DNA of 13,316 bases, from positions 1 to 13,316 of the forward strand of contig JADHLM010000025.1 in assembly GCA_016780665.1 (NCBI GenBank), in the 5' to 3' direction. Every line of letters starts with the position of its first letter. Within the stretch, counting starts at the first letter, position 1. This document shows, in pieces, positions 1 through 8,467 of the stretch. This DNA is from Hyphomicrobiales bacterium (GTDB lineage Bacteria; Pseudomonadota; Alphaproteobacteria; Rhizobiales; TMED25). The translations under genes and the position numbers were made by a program. The notes under the pieces were generated by a model. The model ran no database searches, had not been told where the DNA came from, and saw only the letters and a list, made by a program, of their open reading frames with translations.

Positions 1-119
1 TAGAGAGCAACTGTTTTTATGTTTCTTCTTCCAATATCATCATTACTATTTATTAGTAAAATTATAATACTACCCAATACTGGGATGATTAATAAAGTTG
101 ATAAAATTGGCCAAGACAT
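1..119 (-). CDS. nuoM: NADH-quinone oxidoreductase subunit M (N-terminal fragment)
   Basis: Only the first 39 codons are present; the gene runs off the left edge. An ATG at 119-117 opens a frame starting MSWPILSTLLIIPVLGSIII, followed by polar residues and a basic RR pair. This is the first membrane helix and first loop expected for NuoM, an antiporter-like proton-pumping subunit of the membrane arm of complex I. The start lies 3 bp after the nuoL stop, as expected for the standard nuoL-nuoM order. Identification rests on position plus the short N-terminus. The catalytic lysines and glutamate of NuoM are outside the window, so integrity cannot be judged. Confidence 0.9.
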   Translation of the reverse strand, partial: MSWPILSTLLIIPVLGSIIILLINSNDDIGRRNIKTVAL

Positions 120-122
120 TTA

Positions 123-2078
123 TCAACCCCTACCAATAATAATATAAAATGTTATAAATATTGATAATCCTATAATCATGGAAAATGCATAGTGGTAGAT
201 TAATCCTGATTGCAACTGAACTAATTTTTTTGTCACACGAATAACCTGCTTTGAAATTCCATCGGGACCATATTTATTAATTATGTTTTCGTCTCCGGCT
301 TTCCAGAACAATCGTCCAATACTTACAGTTGGTTTTACGAATAGGAAGTCATAGATTTCATCAAAATACCACTTATTAAGAAGGAATTTGTAAAGCACTT
401 CTTGGTCACCAGCAATTTTAGATGGGATATTTGGTCTTCTAATATAGAAATAGTAGGCCAATAATAAACCGAGAACCATCATAATTGTTGGTGTCCATTT
501 AATAATAGTAGGAACATAGTGAAGATCCTTTAAAATATTATTTTCCTTCAGTATATATATAGAACTTGCCCAAAACTCCTTAAAGTCATGGTATATAAAT
601 GAGTCGTAGAATAAATATCCAGATAGAATAGCACCAAGAACCAACACCAGTAATGGCACCAACATAATATTTGGGCTTTCATGAATATGTGACATAACTT
701 CTTCAGACGCTCTTGGTGCTCCATGGAATGTCATAAATACAAGTCTCCATGAATAGAAAGAAGTCATAAATGCAGCTATGATCAGCATAGTAAAAGCATA
801 AGAACTTATAGCAAGATTAGTAGCGAAAGCAGCTTCAACAATTGCATCTTTTGAATAGAAGCCTGCCATGCCAAATACACCAGGTATACCAAAACCAGTT
901 AAGGCAAGAGTACCAACTAACATTAATACATAAGTCTTTGGAATATGTTTTCTTAAACCACCCATATTCCTCATGTCTTGTTCATTTGACATTGCATGGA
1001 TTACGGAACCAGCTCCTAAAAATAATAATGCTTTAAAAAATGCATGTGTAAATAGATGAAAGATACCAACTTGATAAGCACCTAAACCTAAAGCAACAAA
1101 CATATATCCTAATTGTGAACAAGTTGAATATGCTATTACTCTCTTAATGTCATTTTGAACAAGAGCAACAGAAGCAGCAAAAATTGCTGTAGTTGCCCCA
1201 ATGAATACAATAAATGACATAACATTCGGAGCCATTTCATATAGTGGAGAACATCTGGCAACAAGGAATACTCCTGCTGTCACCATAGTAGCAGCATGAA
1301 TAAGTGCTGATACAGGCGTAGGACCCTCCATAGCATCTGGTAACCATGTGTGTAAGAAGAACTGTGCAGACTTACCCATAGCACCAATAAATAACAAAAC
1401 ACATATGAATGAAATAGAATTGAATGAATATCCTAGAATATAAATATTTTGATTAGTCATATATTTCACATTTGAGAAAACATAATCAAAATCTAATGAC
1501 CCAAAAATATAGAATATACAAAATATGCCCAATGCAAAGCCAAAGTCACCAACTCTATTAACTATAAATGCTTTCATAGCGGCATTATTTGCAGAATCTT
1601 TATGATGCCAAAAACCAATTAATAAGTATGATGCTAAACCAACTCCTTCCCAACCAAAAAATAATTGCATGAAGTTATTAGAAGTCACTAACATTAGCAT
1701 TGCAAATGTAAATAACGATAGATAAGAAAAAAACCTCTGCCTGGATGGATCGTGATGCATATATCCAATTGAATAAAAATGAACAACAGCAGATACGGTA
1801 TTAACAACAACTAACATTACAGCAGTTAATGTATCTATTCTTATTGCCCAACTGAGATCGAGATTTCCTGATGTAAGCCATTTTAAAATAACGACAACCT
1901 CATCATTTGCACCATCAACCCAGCCGACATTACCTAAAACAATCCAGGATAAAATAGCAGAAATACTTACAAATGAAGATGTCAGGATTTCAGAAGCTCG
2001 TGCTCCAATTGTTTTCCCAAATAACCCAGTTATTAACGCACCAATAAGTGGTAAAAATACTATAGAGGAATAAATCAT
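123..2078 (-). CDS. nuoL: NADH-quinone oxidoreductase subunit L (distal antiporter-like proton pump)
   Basis: This 651-residue, highly hydrophobic protein is the distal Mrp-antiporter-like subunit of the complex I membrane arm. Visible landmarks are FFGWEGVGLASYLLIGFW with the proton-channel glutamate at E144, the MGKSAQFFLHTWLPDAMEGP block (lysine K236, 243-HTWLPDAMEGP-253), SALIHAATMVTAGVFL directly after it, and the FYSKDA block with lysine K410 in the second half-channel. Length is normal for the family, and the C-terminal part has room for the lateral helix that lies along NuoM and NuoN and for a last membrane helix at about 632-648. The ATG is 2 bp from the nuoK stop. An AAGGG Shine-Dalgarno lies inside the last nuoK codons, suggesting coupled translation. 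Nothing is truncated or missing. Confidence 0.98.
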   Translation of the reverse strand: MIYSSIVFLPLIGALITGLFGKTIGARASEILTSSFVSISAILSWIVLGNVGWVDGANDEVVVILKWLTSGNLDLSWAIRIDTLTAVMLVVVNTVSAVVHFYSIGYMHHDPSRQRFFSYLSLFTFAMLMLVTSNNFMQLFFGWEGVGLASYLLIGFWHHKDSANNAAMKAFIVNRVGDFGFALGIFCIFYIFGSLDFDYVFSNVKYMTNQNIYILGYSFNSISFICVLLFIGAMGKSAQFFLHTWLPDAMEGPTPVSALIHAATMVTAGVFLVARCSPLYEMAPNVMSFIVFIGATTAIFAASVALVQNDIKRVIAYSTCSQLGYMFVALGLGAYQVGIFHLFTHAFFKALLFLGAGSVIHAMSNEQDMRNMGGLRKHIPKTYVLMLVGTLALTGFGIPGVFGMAGFYSKDAIVEAAFATNLAISSYAFTMLIIAAFMTSFYSWRLVFMTFHGAPRASEEVMSHIHESPNIMLVPLLVLVLGAILSGYLFYDSFIYHDFKEFWASSIYILKENNILKDLHYVPTIIKWTPTIMMVLGLLLAYYFYIRRPNIPSKIAGDQEVLYKFLLNKWYFDEIYDFLFVKPTVSIGRLFWKAGDENIINKYGPDGISKQVIRVTKKLVQLQSGLIYHYAFSMIIGLSIFITFYIIIGRG

Positions 2079-2080
2079 TA

Positions 2081-2386
2081 TTAACCCTTCATCTCATTAA
2101 TATCATCCACTGATATTGAGCCTTTATTCCTAAAATAGATTACAAGTATGGCAAGTCCTATGGCAGCCTCTGCAGCAGCAACAGTTAATATAAGTAAAGA
2201 AAAAATTTGCCCCATAATGTCATTAAGATAAGATGAGAATGCAACAAAATTTATGTTAACTGATAGCAACATAAGCTCAATAGACATTAATATGATTATA
2301 ATATTTTTTTTGTTTAGGAATACACCAAATATACCAATGACAAATAATATTGAAGCAAGAACAAGATAATGGTTAATTGTAATCAT
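2081..2386 (-). CDS. nuoK: NADH-quinone oxidoreductase subunit K
   Basis: This small 101-residue membrane subunit of complex I (mitochondrial ND4L homologue) has three predicted transmembrane helices (about 6-24, 29-49 and 60-85). The two buried glutamates needed for proton transfer are present: E37 in SIELMLLSVN and E73 in AAAEAAIGLA. These match the E. coli E36 and E72 positions from memory of the family. Length is exactly typical. The ATG overlaps the nuoJ stop by 4 bp (ATGA), and an AGGA Shine-Dalgarno sits in the last codons of nuoJ, so translation of the two is probably coupled. Confidence 0.98.
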   Translation of the reverse strand: MITINHYLVLASILFVIGIFGVFLNKKNIIIILMSIELMLLSVNINFVAFSSYLNDIMGQIFSLLILTVAAAEAAIGLAILVIYFRNKGSISVDDINEMKG

Positions 2387-2991
2387 ATGCCACTTCCTGG
2401 TTTTACTTTTATATTTTCAATAGACTCCTTCGGATCCCTATCAACTTGCACTGAAATATTTTGCCTTTTTGCAGAAGGCCTGTGGTTAACTGTTAATACA
2501 ATTGCACCAATCATAGATGCTAATAATATCAACCCTGCCAGCTGAAAGAAAAGAATATTATCTGTATAAAGCACCATGCCAAGCATTTCTGTATTACTGA
2601 TTTGTTCATTATTTTCAGTGGCATATGCTATTATCTTAACACTATCCCTATCCCAAGTAAAAAGGACTAGTATTAACTCTGCAAGTAGTATAAATCCAAT
2701 TGTCATACCTATTGGCAAATAGCTAATCACTGTTGAGGAAATAGATTTAAATTCAACATCAAGCATCATAACAACAAATAAGAATAATACAGCTACAGCT
2801 CCAACATATACTATCACCAATATAAATGCTAAAAATTCAGCACCAAGCAAAAGGAAAATGCCAGCGGAATTGAAAAAACAAAGAATTAAGAAAAGAACAG
2901 AGTGCACGGGATTACGTGATAACACCACCATAAAAGCAGAGGCAATCATAATGAATGAAAATAAATAAAATAATGTACTAACTACGATCAT
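2383..2991 (-). CDS. nuoJ: NADH-quinone oxidoreductase subunit J
   Basis: NuoJ (ND6 homologue) is a membrane-arm subunit with five predicted helices that links the quinone site to the proton pumps. The family signature VYVGAVAVLFLFVVMML is at residues 61-77; this is the third helix, whose local distortion is tied to the catalytic cycle in known structures. A soluble C-terminal tail of about 35 residues follows the last helix (about 150-167), which is common in alphaproteobacterial NuoJ. It starts 3 bp after the nuoI stop, with AGG six bases before the ATG, and its stop overlaps the nuoK start by 4 bp. Confidence 0.97.
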   Translation of the reverse strand: MIVVSTLFYLFSFIMIASAFMVVLSRNPVHSVLFLILCFFNSAGIFLLLGAEFLAFILVIVYVGAVAVLFLFVVMMLDVEFKSISSTVISYLPIGMTIGFILLAELILVLFTWDRDSVKIIAYATENNEQISNTEMLGMVLYTDNILFFQLAGLILLASMIGAIVLTVNHRPSAKRQNISVQVDRDPKESIENIKVKPGSGI

Positions 2992-2994
2992 GAA

Positions 2995-3486
2995 TTACCT
3001 ATACTTAGCATCTAATTCTATATTTTTTGAGAGCGACTCTTCCCAACGATCACCATTAGCGAGTAGTTTTTCTTTGTTGTAATACAACTCTTCTCTTGTT
3101 TCAGTGGCAAATTCAAAATTTGGACCCTCCACAATCGCATCAACTGGACAAGCTTCTTGACAATAACCACAATATATACACTTAACCATATCAATATCGT
3201 AACGTGTTGTTCTTCTTGTTCCGTCTTTTTCCCGAGGACCAACCTCAATCGTTATAGCTTGAGCAGGACATATTGCTTCACATAGCTTACATCCAATACA
3301 CCTCTCTTCACCATTTGGATAACGTCTAAGAGCATGTTCGCCTCTAAATCTAGGAGAAATTGAACCTTTTTCAAAAGGATAATTTATTGTTGCTTTTTTG
3401 CTGAAGAAGTATCTCATAGCTAGTCTGAATGCTTTCAAAAATTCAATCAATAAAAAGCTTTTTATAATTCTTAGTGTTCTATTCAT
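2995..3486 (-). CDS. nuoI: NADH-quinone oxidoreductase subunit I, 2x[4Fe-4S] ferredoxin-like
   Basis: NuoI (TYKY homologue) carries clusters N6a and N6b, which pass electrons from NuoG to the terminal N2 cluster in NuoB. Two complete ferredoxin motifs are visible: CIGCKLCEAICP (C63, C66, C69, C73) and CIYCGYCQEACP (C103, C106, C109, C113). An N-terminal amphipathic stretch of about 30 residues precedes YPFEKGSISPRFRGEHALRR, the conserved stretch that contacts the membrane arm and NuoD. The 163-residue length is that of the short alphaproteobacterial and mitochondrial type. An ATAGGT motif is present but only two bases from the ATG; a GGA a few bases further upstream is the more plausible ribosome contact. 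Confidence 0.98.
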   Translation of the reverse strand: MNRTLRIIKSFLLIEFLKAFRLAMRYFFSKKATINYPFEKGSISPRFRGEHALRRYPNGEERCIGCKLCEAICPAQAITIEVGPREKDGTRRTTRYDIDMVKCIYCGYCQEACPVDAIVEGPNFEFATETREELYYNKEKLLANGDRWEESLSKNIELDAKYR

Positions 3487-3502
3487 AACCTATCCAATTT
3501 AA

Positions 3503-4507
3503 TCATATAAAAACTACATATGTTGCTGTTAGAGCAACCATTAACAGTGATAGCGGTAGAAAAACTTTCCATCCGAGTCTCATTAATTGGTCGTATCTAT
3601 ACCTCGGAACTATTGCCTTAACCATAGCAAAAAGAAAAAACATAAAACATACTTTTAGAACAAACCACACAAACCCAGGGATAAAATCTAAAAATGGAAA
3701 TATCGGTAACCATCCTCCTAAAAACAATATTGTTCCAAAAGCACACATAAGAACAATAGAAATATACTCGCCAAGCATAAACATTAGGTAAGGTGTGGAT
3801 GAGTATTCCACCATAAACCCAGCAACAAGCTCTGACTCAGCCTCTGGAAGATCAAATGGAGGTCTATTTGTTTCTGCTAATGCCGAGATAAAAAAGACAA
3901 CAAACATTGGAAAAAGTGGAATAAAATACCAATTGAGGAAACCATAGTTACCAGCCTGAGCATACACAATATCACTTAAATTTAGTGAACCACTTAGAAG
4001 GATTACTGTAATTATAACAAAACCTATTGATACTTCGTATGAAACCATCTGAGCGGCTGATCTAAGTGCACCTAAAAAAGGGTATTTTGAATTTGAAGCC
4101 CATCCACCCATGATAATACCGTAAACACCAAGTGATGATATAGCTAAGATATAGAGTATTCCAATATTAATATCAGCAAGTACAAGGCCAGCATCAAATG
4201 GAATTACAGCCCAAGCGGATATTGCAAAAACTGTTGTTACAAATGGAGCAAGAAGAAAAACAACTTTATCAGCATTATAAGGAATAATTACTTCTTTAAG
4301 GACGAATTTTAAAAGATCAGCAAATGACTGAAGCAGCCCAAAAGCACCAACAACATTTGGACCCCTTCGCATCTGTACAGCAGCCCAAATTTTTCTATCT
4401 GCCAATAGTAAAAAGGCTATCGTTATTAACAAAGCTGTAATAAGAAATACACTCTTGAGAGCAATTATTAATAAAGGAACTAGATAATTTATTAAAAGAT
4501 TATCCAT
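3503..4507 (-). CDS. nuoH: NADH-quinone oxidoreductase subunit H (quinone-site membrane subunit)
   Basis: NuoH (ND1 homologue) forms much of the quinone-access chamber where the peripheral arm meets the membrane arm. It has 334 residues with about eight membrane helices. Conserved blocks are DRKIWAAVQMRRGPNVVG (37-54), LLQSFADLLKFVLKE (58-72), GGWASNSKYPFLGALRSAAQ (134-153) followed by MVSYE, and the acidic loop ETNRPPFDLPEAESELVAGF (212-231). Helix one ends in ADRK rather than the ERR seen in E. coli; I recall the aspartate as usual in alphaproteobacteria. The start ATG overlaps the end of nuoG by 8 bp, and a GGGA Shine-Dalgarno lies inside nuoG, so translation is likely coupled. Confidence 0.98.
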   Translation of the reverse strand: MDNLLINYLVPLLIIALKSVFLITALLITIAFLLLADRKIWAAVQMRRGPNVVGAFGLLQSFADLLKFVLKEVIIPYNADKVVFLLAPFVTTVFAISAWAVIPFDAGLVLADINIGILYILAISSLGVYGIIMGGWASNSKYPFLGALRSAAQMVSYEVSIGFVIITVILLSGSLNLSDIVYAQAGNYGFLNWYFIPLFPMFVVFFISALAETNRPPFDLPEAESELVAGFMVEYSSTPYLMFMLGEYISIVLMCAFGTILFLGGWLPIFPFLDFIPGFVWFVLKVCFMFFLFAMVKAIVPRYRYDQLMRLGWKVFLPLSLLMVALTATYVVFI

Positions 4508-6554
4508 TGATATTCCCGTTGTTGTTTTTTTGCATACTGCACTCAGCCATTATTTTACTCGCTCTTGCAATTGGATTTGTGAGGTAAAAATCTTTAATTG
4601 AATTTTCAAATTCTACATCATTGAGTTTGGGATTTTTAATCTCAATTTTGGATAACTGCGAGTGATCAGCAGCCTGAATAACATCAACATCTTCAAATAT
4701 AGGGAATTTCTTTTGCAAATCTTTTCTTACATCATCAAAACTTACAAAGTTTAGTGACTTCTTGAGTCGTTTTGATAACTCAATAATAATTTTCCAGTTA
4801 TCTTTTGCAGCACCAGGAGGAAAAACTGCTCTATTTATTTGCTGTAACCGTCCTTCTGTATTCATAAAAAAGCCATTCTTTTCCGTGTAACACGCTCCTG
4901 GCAAGATGACATCAGCTGAAGTTGCACCTTTATCTCCGTGACTTCCAATATAAACTTTATATTTATTATCCGCATCGATTTCATCTGCATCCATCAAAAA
5001 CAAGAGGTCTACATTTTTTGAATTAGCAATATATTTTGCATTCTTTTTTGAGTCTTCTGGCAAGAATCCCAAATCTAAACCAGCAACCCTTGACGCACTT
5101 TTATGGAGAATAGCAAGACCATTCCAATCATCCCTGATGGAATTTGTTTTCTTAGCTGATTCAACAATATGAGACAATAAATCATTAGAGTCATCTCTAG
5201 TAAAGATATCATCGCCGATGAGCCAAATAATGTTTTTACAATTATATATATCCATATTTTTCAAATTTATTTGTTTAGGTGATTTACCGAGATGGATATA
5301 TTCATAAGTAAGGTCATTTTCTTGACCAATATTAAAGATCCTCAGATTTCCTGTGAGCCATCTCTTTCGAATTCTTGCATTTAAAACAGGAGACTCAATT
5401 CTTGGATTTGATCCAATTATCACAAGAGCATCTGCTTCTTCTATACCAGATATACTAGGATTGAAAATATAAGACGCACGACCAAATTCATTCGTTATGT
5501 ATGAACCATCTTGCCTACAATCGTATAAATCAGTCCCTAACTTATCAAATAGTAGTTTCATTAAATACATCTCTTCAGCAGTTGTCATATCTCCGGCTAT
5601 TGCACCAATTTTTGATGGTTTTGTTTTTTTTACTAATTCAACAACCTTGTTTAATGCTTCATCCCATGTCGCTTTAACTAACTTCCCATCTTTACGTATA
5701 TATGGCTCATCGATCCTTTGTGATTTCAATCCATCCCATATGAAACGTGTTTTATCTGAGATCCATTCTTCATTAATATCTTCGTTGAAACGAGGCATAA
5801 TTCGCATAACCTCACTACCTTTAGAGTCTATCCTAATATTTGAGCCCAAGGCATCCATTACATCTATAGACTCGGTCTTTGTTAATTCCCATGGCCTAGC
5901 TTGAAACTCATAAGGTTTTGATGTAAGTGCACCAACTGGACATAAATCTATTACATTGCCTTGTAATTCTGATGACATGCCTTTTTCTAAATAAGTTGTA
6001 ATCTCCATATTCTCACCGCGATGGATTGCGCCAAGTTCGCCGGTTCCAGCTACTTCAGACGTAAATCTAACGCACCTAGTACAATGGATACATCTTGTCA
6101 TTGTTGTCTTTATTAAAGGGCCAATATTCTTATTATCAACAGCCCTCTTATTTTCTTTGTATCTGCTTTTATTTATTCCATAGTGTAGAGCTTGGTCTTG
6201 CAGGTCACATTCACCACCCTGATCACATATTGGACAATCAAGGGGATGATTGACAAGCAAAAATTCCATGGCACCCTTACGGGCATGATGTACTGAATCA
6301 GTATTAGTATACACTTCAGGTAACTCACCATTCGGTCCAGGCCTCAAGTCGCTTAATGAAAAATGACAAGATGCAACCGGTTTTGGCGCGCCCTTAACCT
6401 CAACCAGACACATTCTACAATTTCCAGCAATTGATAGTTTGTCATGATAACAAAATCTAGGAACTTCTATATCAGCAAATTCGAGTGCTTGGATTAATGT
6501 TAGATTATCCTCAAATTCAAATTCATTACCGTTTATTAATATTTTTTTTGACAT
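4500..6554 (-). CDS. nuoG: NADH-quinone oxidoreductase subunit G (Fe-S relay subunit)
   Basis: NuoG (75-kDa homologue) carries electrons from NuoF towards NuoI. The N-terminal 220 residues hold three clusters: [2Fe-2S] N1b with C35, C46, C49 and C63; the His-ligated [4Fe-4S] N5 with H103, C107, C110 and C116; and [4Fe-4S] N4 with C155, C158, C161 and C205. A molybdopterin-oxidoreductase-like domain follows (about 225-620). It keeps the fold markers but has no cysteine motif at its start, so cluster N7 of E. coli-type NuoG is absent, as in mitochondria. The 684-residue length matches the short alphaproteobacterial form. An AGG lies 10 bases before the ATG, overlapping the nuoF stop codon. Confidence 0.97.
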   Translation of the reverse strand: MSKKILINGNEFEFEDNLTLIQALEFADIEVPRFCYHDKLSIAGNCRMCLVEVKGAPKPVASCHFSLSDLRPGPNGELPEVYTNTDSVHHARKGAMEFLLVNHPLDCPICDQGGECDLQDQALHYGINKSRYKENKRAVDNKNIGPLIKTTMTRCIHCTRCVRFTSEVAGTGELGAIHRGENMEITTYLEKGMSSELQGNVIDLCPVGALTSKPYEFQARPWELTKTESIDVMDALGSNIRIDSKGSEVMRIMPRFNEDINEEWISDKTRFIWDGLKSQRIDEPYIRKDGKLVKATWDEALNKVVELVKKTKPSKIGAIAGDMTTAEEMYLMKLLFDKLGTDLYDCRQDGSYITNEFGRASYIFNPSISGIEEADALVIIGSNPRIESPVLNARIRKRWLTGNLRIFNIGQENDLTYEYIHLGKSPKQINLKNMDIYNCKNIIWLIGDDIFTRDDSNDLLSHIVESAKKTNSIRDDWNGLAILHKSASRVAGLDLGFLPEDSKKNAKYIANSKNVDLLFLMDADEIDADNKYKVYIGSHGDKGATSADVILPGACYTEKNGFFMNTEGRLQQINRAVFPPGAAKDNWKIIIELSKRLKKSLNFVSFDDVRKDLQKKFPIFEDVDVIQAADHSQLSKIEIKNPKLNDVEFENSIKDFYLTNPIARASKIMAECSMQKNNNGNING

Positions 6555-6565
6555 ATAAATTTAAC

Positions 6566-7825
6566 CTATTTAGTCAGTCTATTTTCGATTTCAGGTCTGA
6601 AATGCCGAATTAAACCTTGTATTGGCCATGCAGCTGCGTCACCTAATGCGCATATTGTATGCCCTTCTACTTGTTTTGTAACTTCTTGTAACATATCAAT
6701 TTCATCGACGGAAGCATCACCCTTGACGATTCTATCCATAACTCTCCACATCCAGCCAGTTCCTTCACGGCAAGGAGTACATTGACCACAACTTTCGTGC
6801 TTATAAAAATAACTTAATCTTGCAATTGCATTTACTATGTCTGTCGATTTATCCATTACAATTACTGCAGCAGTACCAAGTCCTGATTTTAGCTCTTTGA
6901 GGGTATCAAAATCCATCGACAGGTTTTGACATTGATCTGCTGGTAGACAAGGTACAGATGAGCCACCAGGAATCACGGCAAGAAGATTGTCCCATCCACC
7001 CCTGACTCCACCTGCATGCTTTTCAAGAAGCTCTCTCAATGAGATCCCCATTTCCTCTTCCACATTACAAGGGGTATTAACATGTCCTGATATACAAAAG
7101 AGTTTTGTACCAGTGTTGTTAGGTTTTCCTAGTGAAGAAAACCAATCAGCACCTCTTCTTAAAATTTCAGGAGCAACAGATATAGACTCAACGTTATTAA
7201 CTGTTGTTGGGCAACCATAAAGTCCACAATTTGCTGGAAACGGTGGCTTGAGTCTTGGCATACCTTTTTTTCCTTCAAGGCTTTCTAATAGAGCTGTTTC
7301 TTCTCCACAAATATACGCACCAGCTCCATGATGCACATAAATATCAAAATCCCATCCTGATTTACATGCATTTTTACCAACAAAGCCAGCCTCGTATGCT
7401 TCATCAATTGCCTTTTGCAGTGTTACCCTCTCAAAAACATACTCACCTCTTACATAAACATAACAAGCGTGGGCGCTCATAGCATATGAAGCAAGCAAAC
7501 ATCCTTCAATAAACTGATGAGGTTCGTGTCTTAATATTTCTCTATCTTTACAAGTCCCAGGTTCTGACTCATCAGCGTTCACAACTAAATAATGCGGTCG
7601 TTCTCCTACTTCTTTTGGCATAAATGACCATTTCAGTCCAGTTGGGAAACCAGCACCGCCCCTACCTCTCAAGCCCGATGCTTTCATTTCCTCTATTATC
7701 CAGTCTTTGCCTTTATCCATTAGGATTTTTGTTGAATCCCAATTACCTCTTTTCAGAGCTGATTTTAAATCTGGGCTATTATGACCATAGATATTAGTAA
7801 ATATTCTGTTTTCTAATTTTAGCAT
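6566..7825 (-). CDS. nuoF: NADH-quinone oxidoreductase subunit F (NADH/FMN subunit)
   Basis: NuoF (51-kDa homologue) oxidises NADH through FMN and holds [4Fe-4S] cluster N3. Seen directly are the glycine-rich GLRGRGGAGFPTGLKW block at 51-66, VNADESEPGTCKDR at 82-95, the GAGAYICGEETALLESLEG block at 167-185, and the N3 ligands C346, C349, C352 (SCGQCTPCREGT) plus C392 (HTICALGD). The 419-residue length is typical. The ATG is two bases from the nuoE stop. The nearest purine-rich sequence, AGGA, touches the ATG, while a second AGGA lies about 17 bases upstream inside nuoE, so initiation may depend on ribosomes finishing nuoE. Confidence 0.98.
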   Translation of the reverse strand: MLKLENRIFTNIYGHNSPDLKSALKRGNWDSTKILMDKGKDWIIEEMKASGLRGRGGAGFPTGLKWSFMPKEVGERPHYLVVNADESEPGTCKDREILRHEPHQFIEGCLLASYAMSAHACYVYVRGEYVFERVTLQKAIDEAYEAGFVGKNACKSGWDFDIYVHHGAGAYICGEETALLESLEGKKGMPRLKPPFPANCGLYGCPTTVNNVESISVAPEILRRGADWFSSLGKPNNTGTKLFCISGHVNTPCNVEEEMGISLRELLEKHAGGVRGGWDNLLAVIPGGSSVPCLPADQCQNLSMDFDTLKELKSGLGTAAVIVMDKSTDIVNAIARLSYFYKHESCGQCTPCREGTGWMWRVMDRIVKGDASVDEIDMLQEVTKQVEGHTICALGDAAAWPIQGLIRHFRPEIENRLTK

Positions 7826-7827
7826 TC

Positions 7828-8460
7828 CTATACGCTCAATCCTGGTTTGTTTCGACGTTTCACAATATCTTCGATTTCCTTATCTGTTTGAGTTTGTACA
7901 TTATTATCAACTGGCTCAGATGAGACTCTTTTTTTATAGGATCCAATTTTAGGAGTTTTGTTGTTTCTTAAATCTTTTAATATATTTATAAGGTCTGTAG
8001 ACTCTAAATCTTCATAGTAATCATCATTAATTTGAACAACTGGTGCGTTACAACAAGCACCCAAACACTCTACTTCAACCCACGAAAACAATTGATCATT
8101 ACTTACAGTATTTTGTTCACCAATTTCATTTTGCAGTATTTTCTTAAGTTCATTGGATCCTGACAACATACAGGGTGTAGTACCACACATCTGGAAATGA
8201 TATTTCCCCACAGGCTTGAGGTTAAACATAGAGTAGAAAGTTGCAATTTCCATCACTCTTATCTGAGGGGTGCCCAAATATTTAGCGATGTAATCTATTA
8301 CTTCAGGAGACAGCCAACCTTCGTTTTGTTTTTGAGCAATCCATAAAAGTGAAATTATTGCAGATCCACCTCTACCTTCAGGATATTTTTTTATCTCAAA
8401 TTCCGCAATTTTCAGGTTTTCTTTCGTGAATGAAAAGTTTTTATCGTTTAATTCTGCCAT
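7828..8460 (-). CDS. nuoE: NADH-quinone oxidoreductase subunit E, [2Fe-2S] thioredoxin-like
   Basis: NuoE (24-kDa homologue) holds [2Fe-2S] cluster N1a beside the FMN of NuoF. With the ATG at 8460 it has 210 residues. An N-terminal helical domain (to about 80) leads to a thioredoxin-like fold with ligands C92 and C97 (CGTTPC) and C132 and C136 (CLGAC). A longer frame begins at a TTG at 8478, inside the nuoD coding end. I prefer the ATG, which gives a 7-bp gap to nuoD and has AGG ten bases upstream. Residues from about 170 to the end form a polar, basic tail that resembles tails of alphaproteobacterial NuoE and is absent from E. coli NuoE. Confidence 0.96.
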   Translation of the reverse strand: MAELNDKNFSFTKENLKIAEFEIKKYPEGRGGSAIISLLWIAQKQNEGWLSPEVIDYIAKYLGTPQIRVMEIATFYSMFNLKPVGKYHFQMCGTTPCMLSGSNELKKILQNEIGEQNTVSNDQLFSWVEVECLGACCNAPVVQINDDYYEDLESTDLINILKDLRNNKTPKIGSYKKRVSSEPVDNNVQTQTDKEIEDIVKRRNKPGLSV

Positions 8461-8467
8461 ATATGTA

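Noticed and set aside
842..1036. Plus-strand 64-codon open frame inside nuoL
   Set aside because: It lies antisense to a conserved part of nuoL, has no recognisable domain or start signal, and is explained by the codon pattern of the real gene.
2302..2312. Runs of eight A (minus strand) in nuoK, near the nuoG start (about 6542-6549) and in nuoC (about 10003-10010) as frameshift sites
   Set aside because: All three genes read through in one intact frame with conserved residues on both sides, so there is no sign of programmed slippage or sequencing error.
3018..3248. Minus-strand 76-codon frame inside nuoI
   Set aside because: It overlaps the ferredoxin motifs of nuoI in another frame; the nuoI frame carries all eight cluster cysteines, so this is a shadow.
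5497..5904. Plus-strand 135-codon open frame antisense to nuoG
   Set aside because: Although the longest antisense frame, its translation has no family pattern and it sits opposite intact nuoG coding sequence.
6987..7482. Two plus-strand frames (about 75 codons each) antisense to nuoF
   Set aside because: They are opposite the most conserved parts of nuoF, with compositions that mirror that gene and no promoter or ribosome site.
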